Assembly: GCA_027694045.1 (NCBI GenBank)
Contig: JAQEWB010000001.1
Coordinates: 806,001 to 870,000, forward strand
DNA from: Bacillaceae bacterium OF18-1A
GTDB taxonomy: Bacteria; Bacillota; Bacilli; Bacillales; Bacillaceae_G
DNA: 64,000 bases
Reading direction: 5' to 3'
The notes under the pieces are model-generated. The model had not been told where the DNA came from, did no database searches, and was given only the letters and a program-made list of their open reading frames with translations. A program made the position numbers and the translations under genes. Shown piece by piece: positions 35,203-44,859 of the stretch. Position 1 is the first letter of the stretch. Every line of letters begins with the position of its first letter.

Positions 35203-38200
35203 GCCAATCTACCTCCTTCAGTTTACGAATTACTACGTTTAAGTCACGCTGGTTCCCAGTCGGACCATAATAGTTAAATCCATAACTTAATTGACCATAT
35301 CCACCAATCATATGTGTTGGTTTCACGTGAATTCGCGTTGGACTATTATGCGTTCCTCCGCGGTTACTTGTTAATTTCGTACCAGGCACGTTAATGTGAC
35401 GATCTTGCGCATGGTGCATAAATGCCATTCCCCTCGGTATACGGTGTGTTACAACAGCACGTGCTACAACAACACCGTTACGGTTAAAGCATTCAATCCA
35501 ATCATTATCTGCAACGCCAGCTTCAGCAGCATCTTCTTTATTCATCCAAACAGTTGGACCACCTCTAAATAGCGTTAACATCGGTAATGAGTCGAAGTAC
35601 ATACTGTGAATCGACCACTTATTATGCGGTGTTAAATAGTTTAGTGTAATCTCTTTTCCTTCTACTTCAGGTCTAGATTTACGGAACGGTTTATGTTGAA
35701 GAATTGGTTTAAATGTTGCCATCGTTTCACCGAATTCTTTCATCATGTCATGATCTAAGTAGAAAGATTGTCGCCCCGTTATCGTTCTCCAAGGAATAAG
35801 ACGTTCCACATTTGTTGTAAATGGTGAGTAACGACGCCCACCTTTTTCAGAACCTGTAAAGGCTGGAGACGTAATTACTGTTTTCGGCTGCGCTGTAATT
35901 TGTTCGAATGTGAAGCATTCTTCTTCACGCTCTTCTGCTAGATCACGTAGTTTTAAATCGGTTTGTTTTTCAAGTGCTTCCCATGCTTTTACAGCCATAT
36001 GACCATTTGTTGTAGAAGAAAGTGTTAATACCGCCTCAGCAGCATTGATTGCTTCTTTTATATCTGGGCATCCTTTCGCAATAGAATCTGTTCGAACAAC
36101 TCCTAATCGACTCTTTAATTGCTCATATTCTTTTTCTGCAGACCAAGAAATCCCTTTCGTACCAATCGGTTGTTTTCCGGCATTTGGTCCAAGCGCTGTC
36201 ATTTTGTCATAAATCGTTTTATAATCCCTTTCGACAACATGAATTTGCGGCATTGTTTTACCTGGAATTGGTTCACACTCACCTTTGCTCCAATCTTTAA
36301 TTTTACCAAGTGGTTGTGCTAATTCCTGCGGTGTATCGTGCAGAAGTGGTGTTGCAACGACTTCTTTCATTGGTTCAAGATCAATTTTCTTCGCTAAATC
36401 TGATACAGCTTTAGAAAGAGAAGAGAAAATATCCCAGTCAGAGCGTGCTTCCCACGGTGAACCGATTGCCGGATTGAATGGATGCACAAATGGATGCATA
36501 TCTGTACTACTTAAATCATGTTTTTCATACCAAGTTGAAGCAGGTAAGACGATATCAGAGTAAAGCGCTGTTCCAGCCATACGGAAATCTAAATTAATGA
36601 GTAGATCAAGCTTCCCTTCTGGCGCTTCTTCATGCCACTTAATTTCTTCTGGTCGTAATGAATCGCTATCGTCATTCATTAATCCGTTTGTTGTACCTAA
36701 TAAATGTTTCAAGAAATATTCGTGCCCTTTACCAGAACTTGAAATTAAGTTGGCACGCCATACGAATAAATTGCGCGGGAAGTTATTTTTGTTATCTGGA
36801 TCTTCAATCGCAAATTTCAGTTCTTTATCTTTTAGCTTTTGCGCAACGTATTTTCCGATTTCTTCTTGTGTTGTTGCACCAGCAGCAACAGCTTCTTTAT
36901 ATAATTCAATCCCGTTTTTCTCAAATGTCGGATACGAAGGTAACCAGCCAAGTCGCGCTGCTAATACGTTGTAATCACCGTGATGTTGATAACGAGAATT
37001 CCCTTCAACTGGTGATGCTAAATGCCCAACAGGCGTATCTTCATAGCGCCATTGATCTGTTACGAAATAGAAGAAAGATGTACCGTTTTGTAATTTTGGT
37101 GGTCCTTGCCAATCTTTTGCCATCGCGATTGTTTGCCATCCTTCTGCTGGTCGTAATTTTTCTTGACCAACATAATGCGCCCAACCGCCGCCGTTTACCC
37201 CTTGCGCTCCAACGAGAAGTACAAGATTTAAAACTGCGCGATAAATCGTATCAGAGTTAAACCAATGGTTAATACCAGCTCCGACAATGATCATCGAACG
37301 ACCATTTGTATCAACAGCATTTTGTGCAAACTCACGAGCGATTTGAATGATTAGATCTCGTTTCACTCCTGTCATTTTCTCTTGCCATGCAGGTGTAAAC
37401 GGTACATCGTCATTGAAGTCTTTCGGTTCTTGCCCACCAAGCCCTCGGTTCACACCGTAATTTGCTAACGTTAAGTCGTATACAGTTGTAACGAATACTT
37501 CGCCTTCTTCTGTCTTAATTTTCTTCACTGGAATTGTGCGTTCTAATATTGTATTTCCATCATCAGAGAAATACGGAATTTGTACCGTTCCAACAACATC
37601 TTCCATTCCAAGTAAAGAAAGACGCGGATCAATCTTTTCACCTGTTTGTTCATCTTCTAAACGCAAGTTCCATTTCTTTTCGTTATCCCAACGTGAGCCC
37701 ATCGTGCCATGAGGTGTTGCAAAATCGTTCGTGTTCTCATTCCAAAGAACAGGCTTCCATTCTCCTAACTTCGTTTCGCGTCCAATATCAGAAGCGTTTA
37801 AGAATCGATCAGCAACGAATTGATCTCCTTTTTGTTTCAATGTAACGAAGAAAGGAAAATCAGTATATTGCTTCGCATACTTTGTGAAGTATTCCACTTG
37901 ATTATCGACGTAAAATTCTTGTAAGATTACGTGCCCCATCGCCATCGCAAGTGCACCGTCTGTACCTTGTTTTACACTAATCCAATCATCTGCAAACTTT
38001 GTAGATTCAGCGAAGTCAGGACTTACAGAAACAACTTTCGTTCCTTTATATCGAACCTCTGCTAAGAAGTGAGCATCTGGTGTTCTCGTCATCGGTACAT
38101 TTGAACCCCATGTCATAATGTAACCAGAGTTATACCAATCACTACTTTCTGGTACATCTGTTTGATCGCCCCAAATTTGTGGAGAAGCTGGTGGTAAATC

Positions 38201-38878
38201 AGCATACCAATCATAGAAACTAAGCATCGGTCCACCCATAAGTTGCATAAAACGGCTACCAGCTGCATGACTTAACATCGACATAGCCGGAATTGGTGAG
38301 AAACCAACATTTCGGTCTGGACCGTATTTCATTACTGTGTATAGTAATGAAGCAGAAACAAGTTGTAATACTTCATCCCAATTTGCACGAACGAATCCCC
38401 CTTTACCACGTGCCTGCTTATACGCACGTGCTTTTTCAGGATTTTCCACAATGCTTTTCCAAGCATCTAGTGGCGACTTGTGCTTTTGTAATTCTTCTTG
38501 CCACATACTCCAAAGAACGCCACGTACATACGGATATTTCACACGAAGTGGACTATAAATGTACCAAGAAAAACTTGCTCCACGCGGACATCCTCGTGGT
38601 TCAAAATCCGGCATATCAGGACCTGTTGTTGGGTAGTTAAGCTCCTGCCCTTCCCAAGTTACAATTCCATCTTTCACATAAATATTCCAGCTACAAGAAC
38701 CCGTACAGTTCACACCATGTGTAGAACGAATTACTTTATCATGTTGCCAACGCTTTCTGTACACATTCTCCCATTCACGATCTTCATATGTTTCTTGTGT
38801 ATGGTTATCGTTATAACGATCTATTGGTGAAAAATATTTTAAACGTCTCATTAGTGCTGAAGGTTTCTTCTTCATCAT
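35192..38878 (-). CDS. narG: Respiratory nitrate reductase alpha subunit
   Basis: A 1228-aa molybdopterin-guanine-dinucleotide enzyme reducing nitrate to nitrite. The FS0 cluster motif is HGVNCTGSCSW near 54, the Mo-site loop NYPTTGPDMPDFEPRG near 82, and molybdopterin-binding segments (GAGINHWFNSD, RMAGTALYSDIVLPASTWYEK) follow. The C-terminal dinucleotide-binding domain ends with VIRKLKEVDW. Length is standard. The start is ATG 38878 behind AAAGGAG; a GTG two codons earlier overlaps that site. It leads narGHJI and lacks a twin-Arg signal, so it faces the cytosol. Confidence 0.97.
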   Translation of the reverse strand: MMKKKPSALMRRLKYFSPIDRYNDNHTQETYEDREWENVYRKRWQHDKVIRSTHGVNCTGSCSWNIYVKDGIVTWEGQELNYPTTGPDMPDFEPRGCPRGASFSWYIYSPLRVKYPYVRGVLWSMWQEELQKHKSPLDAWKSIVENPEKARAYKQARGKGGFVRANWDEVLQLVSASLLYTVMKYGPDRNVGFSPIPAMSMLSHAAGSRFMQLMGGPMLSFYDWYADLPPASPQIWGDQTDVPESSDWYNSGYIMTWGSNVPMTRTPDAHFLAEVRYKGTKVVSVSPDFAESTKFADDWISVKQGTDGALAMAMGHVILQEFYVDNQVEYFTKYAKQYTDFPFFVTLKQKGDQFVADRFLNASDIGRETKLGEWKPVLWNENTNDFATPHGTMGSRWDNEKKWNLRLEDEQTGEKIDPRLSLLGMEDVVGTVQIPYFSDDGNTILERTIPVKKIKTEEGEVFVTTVYDLTLANYGVNRGLGGQEPKDFNDDVPFTPAWQEKMTGVKRDLIIQIAREFAQNAVDTNGRSMIIVGAGINHWFNSDTIYRAVLNLVLLVGAQGVNGGGWAHYVGQEKLRPAEGWQTIAMAKDWQGPPKLQNGTSFFYFVTDQWRYEDTPVGHLASPVEGNSRYQHHGDYNVLAARLGWLPSYPTFEKNGIELYKEAVAAGATTQEEIGKYVAQKLKDKELKFAIEDPDNKNNFPRNLFVWRANLISSSGKGHEYFLKHLLGTTNGLMNDDSDSLRPEEIKWHEEAPEGKLDLLINLDFRMAGTALYSDIVLPASTWYEKHDLSSTDMHPFVHPFNPAIGSPWEARSDWDIFSSLSKAVSDLAKKIDLEPMKEVVATPLLHDTPQELAQPLGKIKDWSKGECEPIPGKTMPQIHVVERDYKTIYDKMTALGPNAGKQPIGTKGISWSAEKEYEQLKSRLGVVRTDSIAKGCPDIKEAINAAEAVLTLSSTTNGHMAVKAWEALEKQTDLKLRDLAEEREEECFTFEQITAQPKTVITSPAFTGSEKGGRRYSPFTTNVERLIPWRTITGRQSFYLDHDMMKEFGETMATFKPILQHKPFRKSRPEVEGKEITLNYLTPHNKWSIHSMYFDSLPMLTLFRGGPTVWMNKEDAAEAGVADNDWIECFNRNGVVVARAVVTHRIPRGMAFMHHAQDRHINVPGTKLTSNRGGTHNSPTRIHVKPTHMIGGYGQLSYGFNYYGPTGNQRDLNVVIRKLKEVDWLED

Positions 38879-38914
38879 GTTCACTCCTTTAATACGTCTC
38901 TCTTACATACCCTT

Positions 38915-38957
38915 ACTATAAGAGAGGTTGTAAAATACAGATGTGACATTTCGCACA
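38915..38957 (-). promoter_or_regulatory. Fnr box and -10 of narGHJI
   Basis: TGTGACATTTCGCACA (38942-38957), a one-mismatch Fnr palindrome, lies upstream of -10 TATAGT (minus strand, 38915-38920). Its centre is 41.5 bp upstream of the predicted start at about 38908, a class II Fnr layout. Confidence 0.88.
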
Positions 38958-39111
38958 GTTCAAGAGATTGTCAAAAATTCAATGAGAAATAATTTTGAGG
39001 GAGAGCATCTACAAGCAAAGATTACTTTGTTCCGTTTTGAAGGTTTCGGTCGACCGTCAGTTTATTAGGAAAATAGTATTGTATTTAGAGGATTCACCTT
39101 TTTTATATAAG

Positions 39112-39138
39112 AAAAAACGCAGGCGAAGTTCCTACGTT
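39112..39138 (-). terminator. Orphan intrinsic terminator-like hairpin
   Basis: AACGCAGG/CCTACGTT with a 7-base loop. On the minus strand it is followed by six T, yet no annotated minus-strand gene lies upstream of it. Confidence 0.5.
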
Positions 39139-39209
39139 CTTCTTTATAAATATATTTAAAAGAGTTTTGACACTATTTTATATAAAACTACAAATCATTA
39201 TTTACCATA

Positions 39210-39238
39210 TTGCCCTTAGTTACGGAAACAATTATACT
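39210..39238 (+). promoter_or_regulatory. SigA-type promoter of the moxR operon
   Basis: -35 TTGCCC (39210-39215) and -10 TATACT (39233-39238) with a 17-bp spacer, about 115 bp before the moxR ATG. Confidence 0.65.
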
Positions 39239-39361
39239 AGATGTAATCGGAATAAATAATCTGAATATTCTTAGAATTTAAGATAGGAGCTTCACTAGCC
39301 GGATACATTCTATTTTCCACTAAATAGATTAAAAAACGATAAGAAAATTAGGAGGATCTCT

Positions 39362-40324
39362 ATGCCCCAGCTTGACTCATTACATCCCATTGTAGAAAAA
39401 ATAATCAACAATATTGAAACATTAATGGTTGGAAAACGAAAAGAAACGATCTTAGCTTTGACAGCTCTCTTAGCTGAAGGTCATGTACTATTAGAAGATG
39501 TGCCTGGCGTTGGGAAAACGATGCTAGTACGTGCTCTTTCTAAATCAATTGATGCTGATTACAAGCGAATTCAATTCACACCTGATTTACTGCCGTCAGA
39601 TGTAACAGGTGTTTCTATTTACAATCCAAAAGAACTCCAATTTGAGTTCAAGCCTGGACCAATTATGGGGAATTTTGTACTCGCTGATGAAATTAATCGT
39701 ACATCTCCAAAGACACAATCCGCTTTACTTGAAAGTATGGAAGAAGGCAATATCACAATAGATGGTATGACAAGACCGTTACCAAAACCTTTCTTTGTAA
39801 TGGCTACACAAAACCCGGTCGAATATGAGGGAACATACCCTTTACCAGAAGCTCAGCTTGATCGTTTCTTGTTGAAACTACAAATGGGATATCCTACACC
39901 AGAAGAAGAATTTGAAATTTTAAACCGGATGGAAAAAATAAATCCACTCTCCCATTTACAAGCTATTACTACAATAGAAGAATTACTTTATTTACAACAG
40001 AGTGTACGGGAAGTAAGCATGGACAAAGGGATCAAGCACTACATTGTAAAGCTTGTTAATCAAACTCGTTCTTATAGTTCTATACAGCTAGGTGCAAGTC
40101 CACGCGGCTCAATTGCTTTAATGAAAGCTTCACAAGCTTATGCATTCATCCATGGCAGAAACTATGTTATTCCAGACGATGTGAAATTTTTAGCTCCTTA
40201 CGTGTTAGCTCACAGACTCATTCTAAAAATGGAAGCAAAGTTTGAAGGAATAACAGGAGAAAAAGTTATCGCCAAAATCGTTGCACGAACTGCCGTGCCG
40301 ACTCAAAGGACGATGAACCTTTGA
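39362..40324 (+). CDS. MoxR-family AAA+ ATPase
   Basis: A 320-aa AAA+ ATPase. Walker A is LLEDVPGVGKTML near 41, Walker B LADEINRTSPKTQSALLESMEE near 109-130, and sensor region MATQNPVEYEGTYPLPEAQLDRF near 153. MoxR ATPases act as chaperones for partners encoded next door, here a DUF58 protein and a transglutaminase-like protein. TAGGAGG precedes the ATG. Its TGA overlaps the next ATG. Confidence 0.92.
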   Translation: MPQLDSLHPIVEKIINNIETLMVGKRKETILALTALLAEGHVLLEDVPGVGKTMLVRALSKSIDADYKRIQFTPDLLPSDVTGVSIYNPKELQFEFKPGPIMGNFVLADEINRTSPKTQSALLESMEEGNITIDGMTRPLPKPFFVMATQNPVEYEGTYPLPEAQLDRFLLKLQMGYPTPEEEFEILNRMEKINPLSHLQAITTIEELLYLQQSVREVSMDKGIKHYIVKLVNQTRSYSSIQLGASPRGSIALMKASQAYAFIHGRNYVIPDDVKFLAPYVLAHRLILKMEAKFEGITGEKVIAKIVARTAVPTQRTMNL

Positions 40325-41538
40325 TGAAACGAATACTACGAGCACTATATTATGTTACCAAGTTATTACTAATCCCTTTATGCCTAGCCTTAACATTTGT
40401 GTACGCTATGCTTCAAGGAGGATTTGTAAGTTGGTTTTTGTTTTACAGTACAATTCCTATCGGTCTTTATTCACTACTACTCCCCTTCTACGCTTTGCGG
40501 GATGCTGAAGTAAAACGAATAACAAACCAAAGTGAATATGTAGCAGGCGAACAATTTTTAAGCACGATTACAATAAAAAGAAAATTTCCTTTTCCATTAC
40601 TTTATTTAGTTATAAAAGATGAACTGCCATCACGATTTACAAATTGTATACAAACAAAGACGAATAAGGTAATACTCTTTCCAGGACTGAAACGAAACAT
40701 TTCGTTTCAGTATGTGATTGACACCATTCCTAGAGGTGAGCACACTTTTTCAAACGTACGTGTCAAAACTGGTGATTTATTCGGCATGATGGAGAAAGAA
40801 GTAACTTTTTCAGTTCCAGATACATTTTTAGTCTATCCCCAGTATGTCGATATAACGTATCGACAATTGGAAAATCATTTCGAACAAGGAGCGCTTTCAG
40901 CAAATATAAATTTAGCAAAAGAATCTACAGTCTCTGTCGGTGTTAGAGAGTATAAACCTGGTGACCGCTTTTCATGGATTGATTGGAAAGCAACTGCACG
41001 GACAAACAATATTATGACGAAAGAGTTTGAACAACAGCGCAGCCATAATATCATGATATTCATGGACAGAACCGAGTCCCCCCTATTCGAATCAGTCGTA
41101 ATGTTTACTGCCTCTATTGTGAGGGCTGTCTTGAAACAAAATTCACCAGCATCATTCATATCTTTCGGAAAAGAACGAACTATTTTCCCTTTAGACAATG
41201 GAGACACTCAGTTGCAACAAATTTTTTGCCATTTAGCAAAAGTACAAGCAGACAGTGTATTCCCGCTCTCTCATAGTGTAGAAATGGAATTAAGAAAAAT
41301 TTATGAGCCCGTAACGATTATACTCGTGACAAGCGATCTTTCTCCCGATATTCAAAAGGCGGCTGATTGTGCTGCTATAAAAAATAGAAAATTAATGGTG
41401 TTTGTCGTAAAAGAAAAAGCGAACCAACTCTCACATCGAGAACTAAATATACTAGAAACTCTACAAAAACGAAAAATATTTGTAAACATAGCTTACGACA
41501 AACAGTATACAAACGTGTTTTTTGGGGTGAGCAAATGA
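40324..41538 (+). CDS. DUF58 domain protein
   Basis: A 404-aa protein with two N-terminal hydrophobic helices (about 10-32, 36-58) and a large soluble part. The DUF58 signature is VREYKPGDRFSWIDWKATARTNNIMTKEFEQQ near 207-238, followed by a von Willebrand A-like fold (NIMIFMDRTES with a DxTxS metal-site relic). DUF58 proteins pair with MoxR ATPases. The start ATG overlaps the moxR stop; the stop overlaps the next start. Confidence 0.9.
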   Translation: MKRILRALYYVTKLLLIPLCLALTFVYAMLQGGFVSWFLFYSTIPIGLYSLLLPFYALRDAEVKRITNQSEYVAGEQFLSTITIKRKFPFPLLYLVIKDELPSRFTNCIQTKTNKVILFPGLKRNISFQYVIDTIPRGEHTFSNVRVKTGDLFGMMEKEVTFSVPDTFLVYPQYVDITYRQLENHFEQGALSANINLAKESTVSVGVREYKPGDRFSWIDWKATARTNNIMTKEFEQQRSHNIMIFMDRTESPLFESVVMFTASIVRAVLKQNSPASFISFGKERTIFPLDNGDTQLQQIFCHLAKVQADSVFPLSHSVEMELRKIYEPVTIILVTSDLSPDIQKAADCAAIKNRKLMVFVVKEKANQLSHRELNILETLQKRKIFVNIAYDKQYTNVFFGVSK

Positions 41539-43763
41539 GAATATTACAAACAAAATACCAATGGGATATGAGCAGGTTCTTCATGCATGTATGTGCATTT
41601 CTTCTTTTACTAGAATGGCTAAGGCCCCTTGTAGGTATTACAAACGTAGGTAGATTAGATATTTTTGTAATATTTATAGGAATTTGCTTTACACTCTCTT
41701 TCTTTCAAGCAAGGTGGCAAATTGCAATAAAGATCGTCACAATCTTATTCATCATTCATTCCCTGTATTATAAAAAAGCTTTTATAAATCCATCTTGGTT
41801 AACAACGTTTTTTTCTGATATTTCTCGAAATTCCTCCCTGTTTTTACAGGGGAATTTGCTAGATATTTCTCCAGTTTTTCCGACACTTTTATTTTTTCTA
41901 TCATTTTGGTTTTTGAGTTCCTTCACCTCTTTTTGGGTAATTCATAAAAAACGTGGATTGTTATTTTTTGTATTGACTATTATTTATATCACAACTTTTC
42001 ATAACTTACATTTATACAATGCACACTACGCTATTATTCGTACTGTTGTCATCGGCTTTTTTATGCTTAGTCTTCTTCAAATAGAACGAATAAAAGAGAT
42101 TGAACACTTACAAAATTATGCTAGAGCAATCTCAAAATTACTTAGACCTCTTACACTATTTATTGTATTGTCAACAACCATCGCATACTTTGCTCCAAAG
42201 TTTGGTCCTCAATGGACAAACCAAATGGATTTTTTAAAATTCAAAACATCCGAAACAAGTGAAGAACAAGAGGTTGCTACAATTGGGTACGGTTCAGATG
42301 ACTCGCAACTAGGCGGTCCTTTTAAGCCGGATAATACAATTGTTTTTACAGCACAAGCGCAAAACAAACAATATTGGAGAGTAGAAACAAAAGATTTGTA
42401 TACAGGAAAAGGCTGGGAGGTTTCTGAAACTCAAAAAAAGGTTTCTTTTAAAAATAAAAACGCTGTCGTGAGCTGGTACGAACAAAATACAAAAACGGAG
42501 ACGACCGAAGCAACAATCACCATGCAAAAAACTTACCCTCATCTTACCTATCCAGCAGGATTAATATCAGTTGAGGCTTCTTCTGACGTATCATACAATG
42601 TTGATCCATTTTCAGAAAAAATATATACGATGCATGAAAACTCTCCCACTACTTTAAATTCGTATAAAGTAACATATGAAATCCCGGAGTTTTCCATAGA
42701 AAACTTGAAAACTGCAAAAACGAATGAAGGTCAGGAAACAAGTTCTTATTTCATGACAAAGTACACACAACTTCCTGAATCATTACCACAGCGAGTAAAA
42801 GACTTAGCTACCAATCTTACAAATGATAAAGACAACCGATATGATAAAGTATTAGCTATTGAACGTTACTTCACAGACGCTTCTTTTGTATATGAAACAA
42901 CGAATGTCTTATTTCCTGCCAAAAACCAAGATTATGTAGACCAATTCCTTTTCGATACAAAAAGTGGCTACTGTAATAATTTTTCAACGTCTATGATTGT
43001 GTTACTTCGTTCTGCTGGAATTCCTGCTCGCTGGGTAAAAGGCTATACAGAAGGAACTCTTGAAAATACACTCGTTAGGACAGAAGATGAAGATGTTTAT
43101 ACAATCGCGAACAATAACGCACACTCTTGGGTCGAAGTATATTTTCCCGGATACGGATGGGTTCCATTCGAGCCAACAAAAGGATTTACGAATCCCTATA
43201 GTTTTATAAATAATACTCCTGCTCTTACTTCACAAAATCGCGAAGAAAATAATACTAGAAACGAGCCAATACAACAACGGAGCAATGAAACAAAACTCAA
43301 AAATTTAATGGAACATACAGAAGAATCCTCTTCTAAAAAGATTTCAAATTCTAAAAATAAGTTTTCTTGGTGGTACGTATTCCTCTCTATGATACCGATT
43401 AGTATCACGGGATACATTCTCTTCACTACTAGAATGAAATGGATCACATTTTTTATCATTCTTTTCTATAAATACCGAAAAAATGATGTTGTTTATCAAA
43501 AAGCTTACGGTGCACTGTTAAAACAATTTGCGAGAATCGGCATACCGCGAGGTGAAAGTCAAACATTCCGAGAATATGCTCGCCACATTGATACACTTTA
43601 CAACTCGGCCGACATGCAACAACTTACTCTCAGTTATGAAAACGCTATGTATAAAAAGGGACAAGCTGCAGCCGAATGGAAAAAATCCGTACACTTATGG
43701 GAAGTGCTTATGAAAAAAGCTGCTTCTCCACCTAAATCAAGTGACTCTGATGCTGTTATTTAG
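41535..43763 (+). CDS. Transglutaminase-like membrane protein (TgpA type)
   Basis: A 742-aa membrane protein. There are about six N-terminal helices (residues about 10-215, DUF3488-like). An extracytoplasmic transglutaminase core (about 400-560) has the catalytic Cys in SGYCNNFSTSMIVLLRSAGIPARW near 475, His in NNAHSWVEVYFPGYGW near 525 and Asp/Glu in PFEPTKGF. One further helix (about 615-637) and a cytosolic DUF4129-like tail follow. It ends the MoxR-DUF58 operon; the set probably processes cell-envelope proteins (inference). Confidence 0.9.
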   Translation: MRILQTKYQWDMSRFFMHVCAFLLLLEWLRPLVGITNVGRLDIFVIFIGICFTLSFFQARWQIAIKIVTILFIIHSLYYKKAFINPSWLTTFFSDISRNSSLFLQGNLLDISPVFPTLLFFLSFWFLSSFTSFWVIHKKRGLLFFVLTIIYITTFHNLHLYNAHYAIIRTVVIGFFMLSLLQIERIKEIEHLQNYARAISKLLRPLTLFIVLSTTIAYFAPKFGPQWTNQMDFLKFKTSETSEEQEVATIGYGSDDSQLGGPFKPDNTIVFTAQAQNKQYWRVETKDLYTGKGWEVSETQKKVSFKNKNAVVSWYEQNTKTETTEATITMQKTYPHLTYPAGLISVEASSDVSYNVDPFSEKIYTMHENSPTTLNSYKVTYEIPEFSIENLKTAKTNEGQETSSYFMTKYTQLPESLPQRVKDLATNLTNDKDNRYDKVLAIERYFTDASFVYETTNVLFPAKNQDYVDQFLFDTKSGYCNNFSTSMIVLLRSAGIPARWVKGYTEGTLENTLVRTEDEDVYTIANNNAHSWVEVYFPGYGWVPFEPTKGFTNPYSFINNTPALTSQNREENNTRNEPIQQRSNETKLKNLMEHTEESSSKKISNSKNKFSWWYVFLSMIPISITGYILFTTRMKWITFFIILFYKYRKNDVVYQKAYGALLKQFARIGIPRGESQTFREYARHIDTLYNSADMQQLTLSYENAMYKKGQAAAEWKKSVHLWEVLMKKAASPPKSSDSDAVI

Positions 43764-43787
43764 TCTGGATAATGTGAATTTAAAGAA

Positions 43788-43826
43788 AACGCCTGAAAGA
43801 ACTGTATTGTTCTTTCAGGCGTTTTT
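43788..43826. terminator. Terminator shared by the TgpA operon and the glutathione peroxidase gene
   Basis: Perfect stem AAAACGCCTGAAAGAAC/GTTCTTTCAGGCGTTTT with A and T runs on opposite sides, placed between convergent genes. Confidence 0.93.
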
Positions 43827-43846
43827 TAATAAAGTGAAACTCCTAG

Positions 43847-44329
43847 TTATTCCCCAAGTACCTTTTCAATCTCAACCTCTAAATCTACCGGCTTCGTCTG
43901 CGGTGCAAAACGCCCTAATACTTTCCCATCTCTTCCAATTAGAAATTTAGTAAAGTTCCATTTCACTGCTTTCATACCGAGTAATCCTGGTGCTTGTTCT
44001 GTCATGTATGTGTACAGAGGATGAGCTTTATCACCTTTTACATCAATTTTTGCAAACATCGGGAAGTTTACACCATAGTTCAACTCACAAAAGCTTGTAA
44101 TGTCTGCTTCTGTGCCTGGTTCTTGTCCTCCGAATTGATTACAGGGGAAACCGAGTATTTCTAACCCTTTGTCTTTATATTTTTCATATACTTCTTGTAA
44201 TCCTTTATACTGTGGTGTAAACCCACATTTGCTAGCTACATTTACAATAAGAAGCACTTTTCCTTCGTAATCTTTTAACGATTTATCTTCTCCTGTTATT
44301 GTTTTAGCTGAATAATCATAAACTGTCAT
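43847..44329 (-). CDS. Glutathione peroxidase-family thiol peroxidase
   Basis: A 160-aa thioredoxin-fold peroxidase. The catalytic Cys is in NVASKCGFTPQY near 35 (Cys in place of selenocysteine), with the Gln of FPCNQFGGQEP near 68 and Trp of VKWNFTKFL near 128 completing the catalytic set. The additional Cys in FPCNQ may act as resolving residue, so thioredoxin or bacilliredoxin systems are more likely electron donors than glutathione. I start at MTVYDYS with AGGAA upstream. Homologous to B. subtilis BsaA. Confidence 0.93.
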   Translation of the reverse strand: MTVYDYSAKTITGEDKSLKDYEGKVLLIVNVASKCGFTPQYKGLQEVYEKYKDKGLEILGFPCNQFGGQEPGTEADITSFCELNYGVNFPMFAKIDVKGDKAHPLYTYMTEQAPGLLGMKAVKWNFTKFLIGRDGKVLGRFAPQTKPVDLEVEIEKVLGE

Positions 44330-44553
44330 TGTTCCTGCCCCTCTCTTCACTATCATTCTATGTTTATACTATACTACATTCATGAATAGACGGCTCTTAT
44401 TACATACTTGCACGCTAAAATGATAACGCTTTATTTTCGTTCGAAAATTCGACACAAAGTACTAGACTTTTAGGATGGAAAGTTTTACAATTGAATTGTG
44501 AACAAAATGTGACAGTTTGTATTCCATTATAAAAGAAAAGGATGGTGTTTATT

Positions 44554-44763
44554 ATGAAAACTGCACAACATGAAACGATTTCAAATCGCGAGTTTTATTT
44601 CGTACTATATATGATGTTATTGTATGTTACTGGTTGGGTAATCGATGTTAATGGATTATTCTTAAGCTCTTACTTTAATTTAGCAGGAGAGATTATGCTT
44701 CCAATAGTTGGCGGTATTGTTGGACTGTTCGTTATGTCTATCAATAAAGAACAAACGAAATAA
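44554..44763 (+). CDS. Small two-helix membrane protein
   Basis: A 69-aa protein with two hydrophobic helices (about 15-34 and 44-62) and a charged end NKEQTK. I start at MKTAQHE because GGTG lies six bases upstream; a Met four codons earlier overlaps the site. A terminator follows directly. No family recognised. Confidence 0.65.
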   Translation: MKTAQHETISNREFYFVLYMMLLYVTGWVIDVNGLFLSSYFNLAGEIMLPIVGGIVGLFVMSINKEQTK

Positions 44764-44772
44764 CAACATTAT

Positions 44773-44812
44773 AAAAAGGCAGAAGACGAGCTTTCGTTTT
44801 CTGCCTTTTTTC
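44773..44812 (+). terminator. Terminator of the 69-aa membrane protein gene
   Basis: Stem AAAAAGGCAGAA/TTCTGCCTTTTT and a T run. Confidence 0.88.
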
Positions 44813-44859
44813 TTTTTTAGCGTATAATAGAAACATGCAGTATATAAGGAGTGGTAAAT

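Larger units (their letters stand above)
38879..39361. other. Divergent narG/moxR control region
   Basis: Contains the narG Fnr promoter (38915-38957), an orphan hairpin (39112-39138) and the moxR promoter (39210-39238). The remaining sequence has no recognisable gene. Confidence 0.5.

Noticed and set aside
36658..37260. 200-aa plus-strand frame inside narG
   Set aside because: Entirely antisense to a well-conserved narG region, with no site or domain.
40875..41207. 110-aa minus-strand frame inside the DUF58 gene
   Set aside because: Shadow of a conserved coding region, no start signals.
44357..44541. Possible Fnr box (TTGTGAAC and TGTGAC) upstream of the 69-aa membrane gene
   Set aside because: Half-sites are direct rather than inverted and have no correct spacing.
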